Part shown: positions 1-12,509 of the stretch, in pieces | How positions within the stretch are numbered: the first letter of the stretch is position 1 | Layout: each line of letters starts with the position of its first letter | Origin: Antedon mediterranea | Lineage: Eukaryota; Echinodermata; Crinoidea; Comatulida; Antedonidae | Reading direction: 5' to 3' | Assembly (NCBI RefSeq): GCF_964355755.1 | Contig: NC_092673.1 | Location: forward strand, 3,601,001 to 3,665,000 | Length of the DNA: 64,000 nt | The notes under the pieces: model-generated | The model's input: the letters and a program-made list of their open reading frames with translations, nothing else | Database searches by the model: none | Told to the model about the DNA's origin: nothing | Translations under genes and position numbers: made by a program

Positions 1-111
1 ATGAAAATCATACTATTGAATGTAAATTGCACCCATTAACTTTCAACAATCTTTAATTTCTTCTATCATATTGAATACATTAAAAAAAATATCTATTCAT
101 TTATTTTTCAG

Positions 112-171
112 AATAAACCAGGTGGTGAATTTGCCTGTGGTTATACAATCTACCCATGGATAATCGAGTAG
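112..171 (+). CDS. possible terminal coding exon of an upstream gene
   Basis: A pyrimidine-rich stretch ending in TTTTTCAG at 104-111 is followed by a short open segment that reads NKPGGEFACGYTIYPWIIE and then a TAG stop at 169-171. Its base composition is less AT-rich than the flanks. I do not recognise the protein. A second frame also stays open for about 16 codons, and a GTATTT follows the TAG directly, so this could be an internal exon in another phase or chance. Upstream exons would lie outside the window. Confidence 0.2.
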   Translation, partial: NKPGGEFACGYTIYPWIIE

Positions 172-1547
172 GTATTTTAATTCATCAGGAAATAAACTGA
201 TTTTTTAAAAGTAGTTTCCTAAAGGGATTTTTTTACAGTATAAAAGTAATATATAACGATAAATGTATAACGGAGCAATCCATTTTTTGTGGCTGACGAA
301 TATAAATTGATCACAAAAGAAGTAGTAATCCTATACAAATATAGAGATACAGTTATTACAATTATGCCAGTGTATGTCACTGATGATGTGTGCGGTTTTT
401 TGTAACAAATTCGTGCAGACAATTTACCATCTCAATTTCCAAAATAAACAATTTCGTGACTATGATTGAAATTCTGTTATGTCACAGCCAAGTAGGCCTA
501 CCTAGCGACGAGAAATTAAATAGCAATCAATACCAATCGACACGGCTATAACCAAATAACACAACAAATTATCTGGTATATGAACAATAAAACAATCGTT
601 GATTTGCCGGTAATCCGACAAAGCATTTGTAAGAATTCCGCCAAAATGATTCCAAATTGGGCCTGACAGCTAAAGAAATTAGATTACACAACGTAATCGA
701 GCTTGGGTAGATGCATCAAAGTTAATAAAAAGCACTCGCTATGGGCAAAATATATAAGATTTATGCTTTTTCATTTTGTGTCTGCTGAAAAGATTTCGCT
801 TTGGCTGATAAAATGAAATTGAGTTAGCGATATTAACGTCTATGTTTAGCAATAGTGTTTTGATTATAGAGCGAGATATACATGTTCCCATCGGCTTTTA
901 ATTAAATGATGCTTCATCTTCTAGAGTGTTCATCTAACTCCGTGTTGCTTTCTTTGTGTCCGGCGGAAAACAGCTAAGAATTACCTTAATAAATTGAATG
1001 TGTAATCTCTATAGATTAAATTACTCCAAGATAGGCCAAATAAATCAGTTGTCTTCGACCAAACCGTGCTTTCCGGTGAATCTTCATACAATCTCAACAT
1101 ATTACTTGGTATTTACAGTGGTCATAATGAGTGACTTTCAATTTCCATTCATTTCTTTTGTTTCAAATAATACTAATGCTTCAGACAATTATTTACAAGC
1201 CTCGTTCGTTCGTCGTTCGTTTGCTTATTAGGTAGGAAGTCAGTGCATTCTCCGCCGCGTTTAGTATACAGAAATGTTGAACGATTATTTACACCCTTAA
1301 AGCAATCAAGTAATGTTTATGGCCAATCTCTAAATACTATATAACTATAACCCAAATTGAATCTATCCTAATTAAAGATGATAACGTTTAACAAACGTTC
1401 ACGCTATTAAGACGATTGCACATAAGACATTACTCTTACCTATACTCAAAATAAGGGAAGAGTGGTGTAATAAAATTTGTTTTTGTACAATAGTTAAAAC
1501 GGAAATCATTAATTGTCTTGGGTAGGCCTATAATCATTATATTATCA
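172..1547. other. gene-free AT-rich sequence
   Basis: Short open stretches on both strands have no recognisable domain, no splice context and no coding-like composition. I see no repeat array or RNA gene here. Confidence 0.5.
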
Positions 1548-1590
1548 CTTGTATCAGGGAGTTGTTATATAACAACTCCCTGCTTGTATC
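1548..1590. repeat. 28-bp perfect palindrome flanked by CTTGTAT direct repeats
   Basis: CAGGGAGTTGTTAT is followed directly by its exact reverse complement (1555-1582). The palindrome is flanked on each side by CTTGTAT, extending to CTTGTATC if the shared C is counted (1548-1555 and 1583-1590). The CAGGG ends with 7-8 bp direct flanks resemble a hAT-type insertion reduced to its terminal repeats. It abuts the minisatellite that begins near 1591. Confidence 0.7.
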
Positions 1591-2540
1591 AAGATAATCG
1601 TCATCACCGCCGTCTTTGTCGTCGTTGTCAAAACCACTACCGTCGTCGTTGCTACAACTACTACCGTCGTCGTTGCCACAACTACTATCGTCGTCGTTGC
1701 CACAACTACTATTGTCGTCGTTGCCACAACTACTACCGTCTTTGTTGTCACAGCCACTACCGTCGTCGTTGTCACAAACACTACCGTCGTTGTTGTCACA
1801 GCCACTACCGTCGTCGCTGTCACAACCACTACTATCGTCGTTGCCACAACTACTATCGTCGTCGTTGCCACAACTACTATTGTCGTCGTTGCCACAACTA
1901 CTATCGTCGTCGTTGCCACAGCCACTACCGTCGTCGTTGTCACAGCCACTACCGTCGTCGTTGTCACAGCCACTACCGTCGTCGTTGCCACAACTACTAC
2001 CGTCTTTGTTGTCACAGTCACTACCGTCGTCGTTGTCACAAACACTACCGTCGTCGCTGTCACAACCACTACTATCGTCGTTGCCACAACCACTACCGTC
2101 GTCGTTGTCACAACCACTACTATCGTCGTTGCCACAACTACCATCGTCGTTGCCACAACTACCATCGTCGTCGTTGCCACAACCACTACTATCGTCGCTG
2201 TCACAACTACTATCGTCGTTGTTGCCACAACCACTACCGTCGTCGCTGTCACAACCACTACTATCATCGTTGCCACAACTACTATCGTCGTCGTTGCCAC
2301 AACCACTACCGTCGTCGTTGTCACAGCCACTACCGTCGTCGCTGTCACAACTACTATCGTCGTCGTTGCCACAACCACTACCGTCATCGTTGTCACAAAC
2401 ACTACCGTCGTCGTTGTCACAACCACTACCGTCGTCGTTGCCAGAACCACTATCGTCGTCGTCGCCGTCGCCGCTGTCACTACCGTCACCACCAATGTCA
2501 TCATACACGCAACCAGTATCGTCGTCGTTGCCGACGTCCG
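1591..2540. repeat. about 24-bp minisatellite, (GTCGTCGTTGCCACAACTAC)-like
   Basis: About 40 imperfect units of about 24 bp, with some shorter units, share GTCGTCGTTG[CT]CACA followed by ACCACTACC or ACTACTATC variants. Unit lengths are multiples of three, so several frames on both strands stay open for over 300 codons. They give low-complexity peptides: Cys-His-Asn-Tyr-Tyr-Arg-Arg-Arg or Ser-Leu-Pro-Gln-Leu repeats on +, Val-Thr or Asp-Gly-Ser repeats on -. No frame is preferred by splice sites, a signal peptide or a non-repetitive domain, so I treat it as noncoding. It is clearly richer in GC and CpG than its surroundings. Confidence 0.85.
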
Positions 2541-3327
2541 AAACAATCATAGCATGCATTTCTCGTGTCGCCACCCTCCAATGCCTAAACTTTGAATAAA
2601 TTGTGTGTAAAAAGTTGTTCGAAATTCCATTAATGGGATAAAAATAATTCAAGTTTATGAGGAGTGTGCCATCGCTATAGCCGATCTAGATGATTCAATT
2701 CAATTCATTTATTGGTCTTATTTATAAACAAATAAAAATATGTTTGTATACACTGCAGTTAAAATACATCAACAATGTTAAAAACAATTTTTTTTTAAAG
2801 TACAGACAATTAAAAGTTATAACAAAAAAAATTGTAAATACGATAAAAAAAACTTGGCAAAATGTTAAAATTATACATCAAATCCAATCCTTATAATTGA
2901 ATTCTTAGTAATTTTAATCTTAGACTGAAGTTTGCGCAAAGACCTGTACGCGTGCGTACATGTGATTTAGTCATTACTTAATCCGGTCTTTAAAACAATT
3001 AGTGTGTGAGTATAATACATGTACATTTTAGCCATCCATTTAACGATTCGTAGATTGAAAGCAATCAATTTGATTTGACGAAATCAATTAACTATAACTC
3101 ATATAAAGTTATCTGTCTTTAATCCGAATTGAACTTTTCTCAGTTTCATATCATGTAACAAAATTCGCATGTTGAATCGAGCAATATCATTTAGAAAGAT
3201 CTACGAGTCTTTGGTTACAATATACACATACTTCGAACTAATAATATGATCAAGTATTACACGCATAATTGAAAAACCAATAAGTAAACAGACATGTAAA
3301 TTATATGGTTGTGACAACTTTTGTCGA

Positions 3328-3455
3328 CCAATCACGGACTTGGATGAAAGTCAACCACTGAGAGAAGGCGTGGAAATGATTGATGACGTCACATTGTGAT
3401 TTATGGTATCAATTTGTCATGTACTTAAGAAAAAAGGTATTTCTATATACACGAA
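3328..3455 (+). promoter_or_regulatory. candidate proximal promoter of Nkx6
   Basis: Within 420 bp upstream of the start codon lie, in order, a CCAAT box (3328-3332, in GACCAATCAC), a perfect cAMP-response/ATF-type site TGACGTCA (3384-3391) and a weak TATA-like TCTATATAC (3442-3450). If the last is used, transcription would start near 3475, giving a 5' UTR of about 260 nt. The order and spacing fit a core promoter, but single motifs are weak evidence and no transcript data are available. Confidence 0.35.
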
Positions 3456-3739
3456 GATACTAATACAAACAGAGTTTCTACTATTGTGTCTTTTGCACTC
3501 ACCTTAGCAGTACACACGTCAGGAGCTTCTCTAAGTGTACTCAAGGCGCTATAATTATTCCAGTTCAAGAAGAAAAAGTTTATAGGCCTATTATGCTTAA
3601 CTTTATGAAGCAAGACGTACGAAACAACTTACTGTTTTAGGCGACCGATGCTCGAGTTTCGATATATTTCGTCAAGAAACGTCAATTAACAGGCTCTGAG
3701 GATATTTTTGAAATTGATTTTTCTAAGAAAAAGCGAATT

Positions 3740-4145
3740 ATGACAGATTCTTTATTGAACTTCCAGGCTCTTATGAACCCTTCACGATCAAGTGCATTTA
3801 TTATGAGCAATCCACAACTTGCTGCTTTACATAATATGGCAGAGAAAACACCGGGTTTAGGCTACCCCACAGGACATGTCCGTAAAGCGCTGTCGCCGTC
3901 GGCCACTCCACACGGAATCAACGATATTTTGAGTAGGCCGGAATCGGCAGGAGCATTCTTTGCAACTTCAATGGGTATTCCACGTCTGAACTCTTTTGCA
4001 TCTAGTTTTTATTTGAATCGATTAGCTAAGCCGTTAAGCGAGCTAGCAGGGCATGGAAGCCCGGGACCATCACCTTTATATTGGCATCCTGCGAGTTTAT
4101 TCCAGGCATCATCACCATGGGCAGACCGTCTAGCTTGTGCGTCAG
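3740..4145 (+). CDS. nkx6: Nkx6-class homeobox protein, exon 1
   Basis: First coding exon (residues 1-135 plus one base) of an NK6-class homeodomain transcription factor. The whole protein is 271 aa, shorter than vertebrate NKX6-1 because the alanine, serine and proline tracts are missing. Family signatures are visible: SAFIMSNPQLAALHNMAE (18-35), the eh1-like Groucho-binding motif TPHGINDILSRP (56-67) and a conserved patch around YWHP and PWADRLAC (113-133). The ATG is the first in frame after a TAG at 3638. The exon ends at GTCAG|GTATGT in phase 1, matching the acceptor of exon 2. NK6 proteins are nuclear repressors that pattern ventral neural progenitors, motor neurons and endocrine/foregut endoderm in animals; that role here is inferred from orthology. 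Confidence 0.96.
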
Positions 4146-6596
4146 GTATGTATACTTATTTCTCATTCAGTAAACTAAGGTATAAACTAATTTAGAAACA
4201 TTAGGGCTTGTGATGAAAAATAGTAATATATTATTAATATTGTAGGCCTATCAACATTTTACATATCAACATAGTTAGAAGCTATTGCTTTTCTTCTTTA
4301 TCGAAATGGAGGTCTCTATATCTCAATTATAAGTTAGGCCTATATGCCTGGATTATCGTATAACACACGATTATGTATCGGTCCAAACCACTTCGGTACG
4401 GCATTGAACCATATCGAATTGTTATCGAAAACAAAGGTTATCTCTTGTCCTAACCCAACGGTAAACTGACTTATTTTCACTTTACAAACAAATATTTTCG
4501 TTAAGTTAACAAATGTATACTTGTAACAATGATAATGCTTTTAATGTAGCATCAAGTGTCTTTTAGTCGTACAGGTCGTCACGACGTGTACGGTATTGAA
4601 ATAATGTCAATGGAACATAGGCCTAACATATATTTAAAATTAACGAACTCATTATGGTCTTTCAGTAGCATGATAACGTATATTTTTAAACAATCAGTGT
4701 CAGCGTTTTATAAGTAAGCCTACCCTAGTACACGTATTTCAAAGCCTGATTTTGTAGGCTGACTATTCGTAATAGTTACAACACGACTCAAAGTCGTCAG
4801 ATCGGCTGAGCATTCGTCGTGCTTACGTGTTTCGGATGTATAAACACATGCCTAGGTGTTGCATAAATTGACATTTTTGTCATAACATTCTAATTTCATA
4901 ACATTCTAATTTCAATAATATAATATTCTATTTTAAATAATTTGATTTTTCGTTGAAATCCGCACGTACTAATTCTGACATTTTGTGATAATTCTGTATT
5001 TTTTTAAATTAGCATATTAAATATGGCAATATAGATATTACTGGTTCATTTCATAAATTTTGTTGAAATATGTGGTTATAGTCACATTCCTGTATTGAAA
5101 AACGAACATAATGTAATTCATAATTAATTTTTACTCTATACTCTTATATCTCTATTATGTAATTTGATTCATTATATAACCGTATAAATTATTTATTATA
5201 ATAATTAATATTCATAATAAAATAATATTAATTATGATATTTTAAAGTTTGTGTTAAGAATATATAACACATACCATAGGTCTAATACTGAACAAAGATG
5301 CTAAAACGCATGTTCTTTAACTGCAAATAATGAACATATTTACGATCATAATTCAAGATCCAACTGATAAAATCTAAACGAATTAGAAATTAAAACGTTT
5401 TTAAATTCGTCTTTATTGTTTGAAATAACTTTCTTGATGTTATGAACATTATAATCGTTTTAGTATTGTGATGCTGTGTGGTTATTTACGACTCTTCTTT
5501 CACGTTAATAACAATTTCGTAAAGACATCTTTTGTTTGCTTTGCGCTAACATTTTATCGAGATTCCAACATCCAATAAATTATATGTAAACTTCGTATAG
5601 TAAGCCGCAATGTTTTGGATAATTATTTCGTCTTAACGTAAGCTAACCATTATTGTATAGTTCATCTGAAAACGAGGGATTTGTAAATACATTATCTGAA
5701 ACATTCAATGTACTCTCATTATTTTTCGGCATAATTGATGGTACTTATGTAATATATTCAATATAGGCAATAATATTGTATACGATTACATTCATTTCAA
5801 TAATCAATATCATTTGTTATTTAATAATTTTTATTATTAATAATAACCAATTATTTAGTTAAATATCAATCAATAGGGTAAATTGAATCGATGTGGACAT
5901 GCGTGATAAAAAATATTGGTTGTCAAAACCGCTAAATAGGCCTACGGTTACAACAACAAACTAAAAAAAGTTTTGTTTTTTATGAAGTATGATAGGCCTA
6001 AGTTAAAAATTAAAACAACGAAGTAGACTTATTTATTAAAATAAAGGTCCTAAATAAAATGCGTATACAGTACAACGAAATATATTAATAGAACATTTTA
6101 AATTATCATACCAACATACAGTATGCTCATAAACATATATCAGTTTCTAAAGAAAAGCCAAGGCGAAATGAACATTATAAAGTATTTAAATTAGGCAATT
6201 CGCCTGTGATAATTTACTATAACTAGAAATTTGTATACAGTCAGATATGTATTTCAAAACTGTGCAATGGCGATGTATTTTCTAGCTGTTATTAAACATC
6301 ATCGAATGTATTGTTAAAAATGTCTTCAGATTTAGAAAACATGCATTTTGCTGCAAACTCTTGCGCAAATTTGAAGTCATCCCACGAACTCTACTTAACG
6401 AAAATCCAAGCAAGATGATAAACTGGAATGAAATGGGAATTAATGATATCATAATGATGATGATGTTCGCAATACTTGCTTTTTAAATCCAACCAAGGCA
6501 ATATAAGATAATGCAACTGAAAATGTTAACGAACGGAAAGTGACACTACGCGTTTATTTGCATTTATATCGTAACACCTTGAAGAAACACTAGTTT

Positions 6597-6801
6597 AAAA
6601 CGCGCGTGTACAAAAGCTGTATACTATTTTAACATAATTTAGACGCGCGCGTACAAGAGCTGTACCAATTGTATCATAATTTGGACGCACGCGTACAAAA
6701 GCTGTACCAATTGTATCATCATTTAGAAGCGCGCGTACAAAAGCTGTACCAATTTATAATTTGGACGCGCGCGTACAAAAGCTGCACCATTTTATCATTA
6801 G
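6597..6801. repeat. five units of an about 40-45-bp tandem repeat with a CG-rich core
   Basis: Units begin ACGCGCGCGTACAAAAGCTG, or a close variant, and continue with TACCAATTGTATCATAATTT. Five imperfect units are recognisable, the first most diverged. The CG-rich decamer stands out in a very AT-rich intron and is related to cores seen near 8424, 13910, 17436, 22617 and 28932. Confidence 0.75.
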
Positions 6802-6975
6802 TGGAAGAGCTTAAGTGCAATTATTTTTGCATCAGTTTTTTAAATACAAGTATGTACTTGTTTTTTTTTAAATTTCGGCAAATCGCAAATATTTATCCAT
6901 AGGTCTATGGTTTTTGTTATAGGCCCAAATTCATGAGGAAAATCACAAAATATTTTTGGAATTAGTTCTATTATG

Positions 6976-7029
6976 CATATATATATATCACAGAATATTG
7001 TTGAAATTATATATATATATATATATATA
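6976..7029. repeat. TA dinucleotide microsatellite, interrupted
   Basis: Two runs of (AT)n are separated by about 24 bp in Nkx6 intron 1. Confidence 0.8.
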
Positions 7030-8594
7030 CGCAATGTAGTTAATATGCAATTTTGATGGCATAATTTTGAAAATATTAAAAACTTACTTGAATATACCGT
7101 AAATCTGTCAGACCTATGTTGATAAATTAAACGGGTCAATGTATATTTAGGTGTTGGAAATTTATTGCATTTCTTAACAAAGCGTTTTCGAAATAGATAA
7201 CACATTTGTCGAGTGATTACTGTACAAATTAAATAATGAGCCTCGTGTATATAATGTGTTTGCGTACAGTTAACCCCGTTAAGTTATTTCAATATCAATA
7301 GATATTATTTGATATTTAGTGTACAATTTAATGATTAATTGGCGTTAATGTGATGGGAAGAGTAAGTGTTTGTCTTTTTCGAAAATTTGCTTGACAACCG
7401 CATGGAATCAACAACATAGATATAGGTTTATTCGTTTTCGCTGATAAGGTAATGGCTAGATAGCGTATAGTATATCTTGCATCCTTCTATATCTTTTGAT
7501 TAATATTTATACCGTCAACAATTTAATATCTGTAGTATAATACTTCATCTCCATCAATATATAGATAATGAATTTATTTCATTAGGATTTTAACCGAATT
7601 CTAACCTTTCAAACCAAGTTTGGTAAATCGAGTAAAATAACAAATAGGTATATTTTAAAAGTATTTATAAATGTTATTATTTATTTTAATTAATTTGTTA
7701 AATTTATTCTATTGCATCACAGTCATTCTCTAGGCCTAAATCATGTATTTTCTGTCAGAATTTTTACTTTTTATTTTTTACATTTAAAAAATGTAATTAT
7801 GACCGGACAGTGTACTTGTGTCAACGACATTAGTAGCTGGGCTAGTTCACATAGTTCATGCAACGGTTAATGTAACAATGAATGTAATGATTTACCCTTC
7901 TCATCCCCTTGTTAGACCTGGGACTTTAAATTATTGTATGAAAAGTCGTAGAATTGAGGTCTTTGAACGAATATCCGAACATGATCTAATATTATGTTGT
8001 ATTTTGATAGTTACATAGGCACATTATAATACAAGCTGTGTTTAATGTGTTGTCATTGACTAGTGTTATACTATCTTTATGAGATTCGATGAAACAAAGC
8101 CTATGAGAAATGATTTTCATTTAGACACGTACAAACTTAAATGTAGTTTATAAATTAAAATGTCTTTATTTTAATCAATAATGTTAACATTATTCCGAGT
8201 AATGATCTACATCATAATGCTGAGAAAGTGACGATTATATTGACACCGTACTGCGCATGCTTTGTATTTTAATCGGATGTGCGCATGACCTTTATATAAA
8301 AAATAAACGATAGAGCACACGTTACAAATTAATCATGCTTAACGACATGTAAATGCACAATTATTACTAAATACAATTATAACAAAAACATACAGATATT
8401 GTGTGATGATATTTGTATGTTGAGACGCGCGCGTACCATGCGCAGACGACCGCTTGGCGCTACCATTGGGAAAAATGCTTTCAATGTCCGGGTCATCAGA
8501 TGACCAGATGAATTGCTATAATTTACCGTATTCATTAAGACAATATAATGTCATGGTATTGGTAATAAAGGTGCAATAATGTATTAATTATATA

Positions 8595-8707
8595 CAAATA
8601 TGCCCAAATATGGTAGTGATATGCCCAAATATAGTAGTGATATGACATCATTATGTCTATATATGGGCACACACATTACATAAAGTTTGATAGTGTAGAC
8701 AGAGCTT
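8595..8707 (+). mobile_element. MITE-A copy, 5'-truncated
   Basis: Two ATGCCCAAATATGGTAGTG-type internal repeats, then GACATCATTATG and the right terminal repeat GTTTGATAGTGTAGACAGAG ending in CTT at 8707, followed by ATA. The left terminal repeat is missing. Confidence 0.7.
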
Positions 8708-8822
8708 ATATTAAGCGTTACCATTGGAATGCCATTCCAGTTAGTGTTCTCATGGAAGAGTTTAACTCTTCTCTGGTGTTCTTAACAACAGATATATATT
8801 TTCCTCCTTCCTTTCTTATGAA

Positions 8823-8823
8823 T

Positions 8824-8859
<36 letters not shown>
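8823..8859. repeat. TA dinucleotide microsatellite
   Basis: About 17 TA repeats in Nkx6 intron 1, just downstream of a MITE-A copy. Confidence 0.8.
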
Positions 8860-8862
<3 letters not shown>

Positions 8863-10130
8863 AACGTCATTTTAAATAGAAATAGCTTACAACGAAATAA
8901 CCCACACCGCTGATCAAATAAAATTAATACTTGAGCCTTTTATCATGAAAGCCGACGTACAGCAGATAAAGCAAGACCACGTATTTGTTTGTGAAGCAAA
9001 ACACACCAGCTGAATATTCACATATTGATATGAAAGTTAATGTGAATTAATTGATATGAAAAGCAAAGATACACGGGTTAATGAACATATGAACAACTTC
9101 TCAAAACAATTAAAATGAGTTTAATAGCGGTGAAAATGATGACTGATTAGATTAGATACGTATTAAGCGCCCTAATATTCAGGTCAAACCAACTGGTGAT
9201 GTTTAAGTTAAGTGCTTTGGACTGGTACAGTATGAATGCGCCTAGTTCGTTAATTTTCCCAGTGGAAATTATCACTGTATTAACGCGCATTAAGCCTTAT
9301 TATTAATGTATTCAATTAGTCTTTATGGCGTGCCATAGATGACAAAAACTAGTAGTATTATCTATAAATTTAGCCTAACATTTATATATAAGTGTTTGAT
9401 GTCCTGGTTGTTTTCTGTTGATTTGTCCTGTTCCGTGTCCCGCTTGTTGTTGTCCATTCGTTTTGTGTCCGAGGCAGACCCGACTCAAGATCCTGTATCT
9501 TTCTGGGATCCCGCCTATGTGCCTACATTGCTTAAAGAAAAACCAACACCAAATTCATTCCATTTTATTCAAGTATTGCAATTTCACTCTTTCCTTAATT
9601 AATCGTGAACAAGTAGGCCTATACGCGCGGTTAAGTTATTTCCCGCGCGGAATATTCCCCATTTTAAGTGTGAATTACAATAATTATTAGAAGAATACAA
9701 CAGCTAAAATTATAAAGATAATTTGTCATAAAACTAATAATAATTAATCGTCAACGCATTTAACAAACAAACAAAACACGTTGTATATTTTGTTATCGTA
9801 AATTAATTAGTATTTATGATGTTCAATTTCTTGGTCGCGTGCCGTCTCGTTTCCTTTTACTGCGCGGTAAAATGTAAATATTGATAAGTATTAATGACGA
9901 GATATCGGAACTTAAAAGGATAGCATACTGATTGACATCTCAAAGTGTTATTAATTAACGGCAAGGTGATTAGCGCTAAGTGATTAGTAAATGATGCTAT
10001 TTGAGGCTATTTTCACACGGGTTCAACTCATGGAATAATTATACTCAGTCCCTCATGTAAAAGCATTTTAGAGATGTAATTATAGTTCACTATAATATAA
10101 TATTATACATATATTGCCTGTTTAGAGGTT

Positions 10131-10265
10131 AAATATAAGATTTGAAATCCCCGAGGGAACGATATTTTGTTCGAGTGAATATATATTTCCCGAAGCGCTA
10201 GCTGAGGGAAATATAATTCTCGAGAGCATAATATCATTCCCTATGGATGTAAAATCTTATATTTT
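10131..10265. mobile_element. foldback MITE-like element, about 135 bp
   Basis: The left arm (AAATATAAGATTTGAAATCC, then CCGAGGGAACGATATT) pairs with a right arm whose reverse complement starts AAAATATAAGATTTTACATC and ends AGGGAATGATATT. The centre carries a second inverted repeat, TATATTTCCC and GGGAAATATA. No coding capacity. Short near-palindromic elements of this kind are usually nonautonomous DNA transposons; the family is not assigned. Confidence 0.6.
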
Positions 10266-10857
10266 ACCGATATAAAAGGGGATATCTGTTATATTATATA
10301 GCACACTTTTCATGGAAAAAAAAAACATGCTCAAAAGCGTTTTACATAGATACATCTAGACAGACATAAAGATAGGCCTATATAGATATATAATAAAAGT
10401 ATGGATACAGTTCAAGTAGTTAAATTTATATTCAGTTTCATTATTACAACTTTGGCTTATTATATACCGTTATTATAAAACACTTATATATTAAAACATC
10501 AAAAATACAACATTAAAAAGTATGACAATATCTCTTATGTTGAAATCTTCATCATTAAACGCAGATATTTCCTATTTAAAAGGAAAACAACATATTTTAC
10601 TCTTTACCATCTACTTAAAAACAAAAATTAAAAATAATAATGATTTATAAGTGTTAATACATAACGTGAGAATAAGTTCAGCTTTTACTATTCCGTCTAG
10701 GCTGCTTCAACTCAACGCACTTGACATAAACCGATCAATGTATAGTATTACAATTTAGTTTAGTAGGCCTAAATATTTTGGAGAAATAAAGGGTATACCC
10801 ACTGTTTTAATGACTGAAATAATTGAGTTTAAAACGTAATATTATTTTTACTTTTAG

Positions 10858-11042
10858 CAGCAGCAGCACAAAGCCAGGGTATAACAGTAGATAAAGATGG
10901 TAAGAAAAAGCATACAAGGCCTACGTTCTCTGGACAACAAATATTCGCTTTGGAAAAAACATTCGAACAAACCAAATATTTAGCAGGCCCTGAACGGGCT
11001 CGATTGGCCTACGCCCTTGGTATGACTGAAAGTCAAGTGAAG
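10858..11042 (+). CDS. nkx6: Nkx6-class homeobox protein, exon 2 (homeodomain N-terminal three quarters)
   Basis: Encodes residues 136-197: a short Ala-Gln-Ser linker, [16 protein letters not shown], then homeodomain helices 1 and 2 and the start of helix 3. The homeodomain runs from residue 152 to 211, and the diagnostic NK6 string [15 protein letters not shown] is present. The exon ends QVK|GTAAGA in phase 0, the position 46/47 intron shared by NK-class homeobox genes. The acceptor is a run of possible sites (TAG then CAG CAG CAG); the first gives four alanines, later ones fewer, all in frame. Confidence 0.96.
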
Positions 11043-11198
11043 GTAAGAATATTATAATAATTATTTTTTAATAAATTCACAAAGATTAAAGAAACAACAA
11101 TGATAATTAATATCTATAAAATGTCGTTTGAATGCTGTACGCGCTCATCAAATACCAGTACCGTGAGATAATTTTCATATTTTAAAGATATATTGCCA

Positions 11199-11212
11199 CC
11201 CCCCCCCCCCCC
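11199..11212. repeat. poly-C run followed by (AAT)n
   Basis: An uninterrupted run of about 14 C, or slightly more counting CCACC, followed by four AAT units. It is unusual in this AT-rich intron and a likely site of length variation. Confidence 0.8.
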
Positions 11213-11235
11213 AATAATAATAATAAAATGCCATT

Positions 11236-11490
11236 TAATGTCACATACCGGTAACAGTTATTTACTTTGACCAAAACTGGATCGAAAAACAATTATTTAC
11301 CTGAAAAATGTAATTTAAAGCAATGGTTTTTGGTTAAAATTAAACGTTTATGCTGTATTTTTATACGTGAAATAATTTTTTTGGGTGTTTTTTTTACAAA
11401 AGTGAATAACTTTATTAAAACGAAAAAAGAACCTATTTAAAGTCTGATTTTATTATTCTTAATTTTTCATGTTTTTGAGGGATAATACCT
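11236..11490 (-). mobile_element. MITE-D dispersed repeat copy
   Basis: The reverse complement reads TATCCCTCAAAAACATGAAA, an AT-rich stretch, then CAGACTTTAAATAGG and TTAATAAAGTTATTC. Diverged versions occur at 27730-27870 and 44440-44580 on + and 35225-35400 on -. Homology is by eye; the ends are not defined. Confidence 0.5.
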
Positions 11491-12279
11491 CTTTAATATC
11501 AAGTCAATTGCAATAAAATGTATAGGCTATACAAGAAAATATATAAAAGATTAATATTGTGGTACAATAAAACCTCTCAATTTCGTATATGAGAAGCCAA
11601 GGGAATTATGTTCTAGTATAGGTTTAAGGTACGTCATACACTAATAATAGGTACTTTTTGCGAGTTTTTCGAAATGTTTCACATCGTAAAACAGATGGTT
11701 AAATTTCCAATCGAACATGGAATTTAACGAACGATAACGACATATTACTAGGATTAAATATAGTGGAATGAAGGAAAAATATTGTGCTTTGGTATTTTGT
11801 TGAGCATTTTAATTCAATCACGTGATCGCATCAATATTTCTACGCAGTAAATCATCAACGACTTAACCTATTTGGAAACAATTTTTATATTAATCAGATA
11901 ATTGAAAATGCTATCGAATAATTTTTACTGGTTATACATTTGACAACTGTAGAATTTTCAGCGTTGATTTACACTCGTGGCAAACTAAACTTAGTAGGAT
12001 TTGAAGTTAACGAAAATATTTTAACGAGCGTATAAAAACTGATATTAATAAATTGTCGTTTTGCAAATGGAGCTTAATCAAATACTGGCGAATACATTAT
12101 TATGATTGAGGAGACCGTACGCCAATATGAGCAGTGAATGCTATCATCATTATTATCATTAATGCATCTCCTCCTTATCATCGTATCTCATCAACATAAC
12201 TATCATATTTTCGTCAACTTGACCACCACAACTTCATGATTCACCATAATTATCACTCGTTGTCAACATCTTTCGTTGT

Positions 12280-12476
12280 CATCATCATCACCATCATCTT
12301 CATCTTTTTCGTCATCGTCATCTTTTTCACCACCATCATCTTCGTCACCATCATCATCTTCGTCTTCGTCACCATCATCTTCGTAATCATCATCATCTTC
12401 GTCACCATCATCACCTTTTTTACCATCATCATCATCATTATCATTTTCCTCACATCATTATCATCTTCTTTTTTAC

Positions 12477-12509
<33 letters not shown>

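Larger units (their letters stand above)
4146..10857 (+). other. Nkx6 intron 1 (6.7 kb)
   Basis: A GT-AG intron, phase 1. It holds a 45-bp CG-rich tandem repeat (6597-6801), TA microsatellites, one truncated MITE-A copy (8595-8707) and a foldback element (10131-10265). The rest is AT-rich with scattered TAAT cores and AGGCCT palindromes. I recognise no other exon. Confidence 0.8.

Noticed and set aside
1518-2652. Long open frames (over 300 codons) on both strands around 1.5-2.6 kb
   Set aside because: They are produced by a minisatellite with unit length divisible by three; several frames are open at once and none has unique sequence or splice context.
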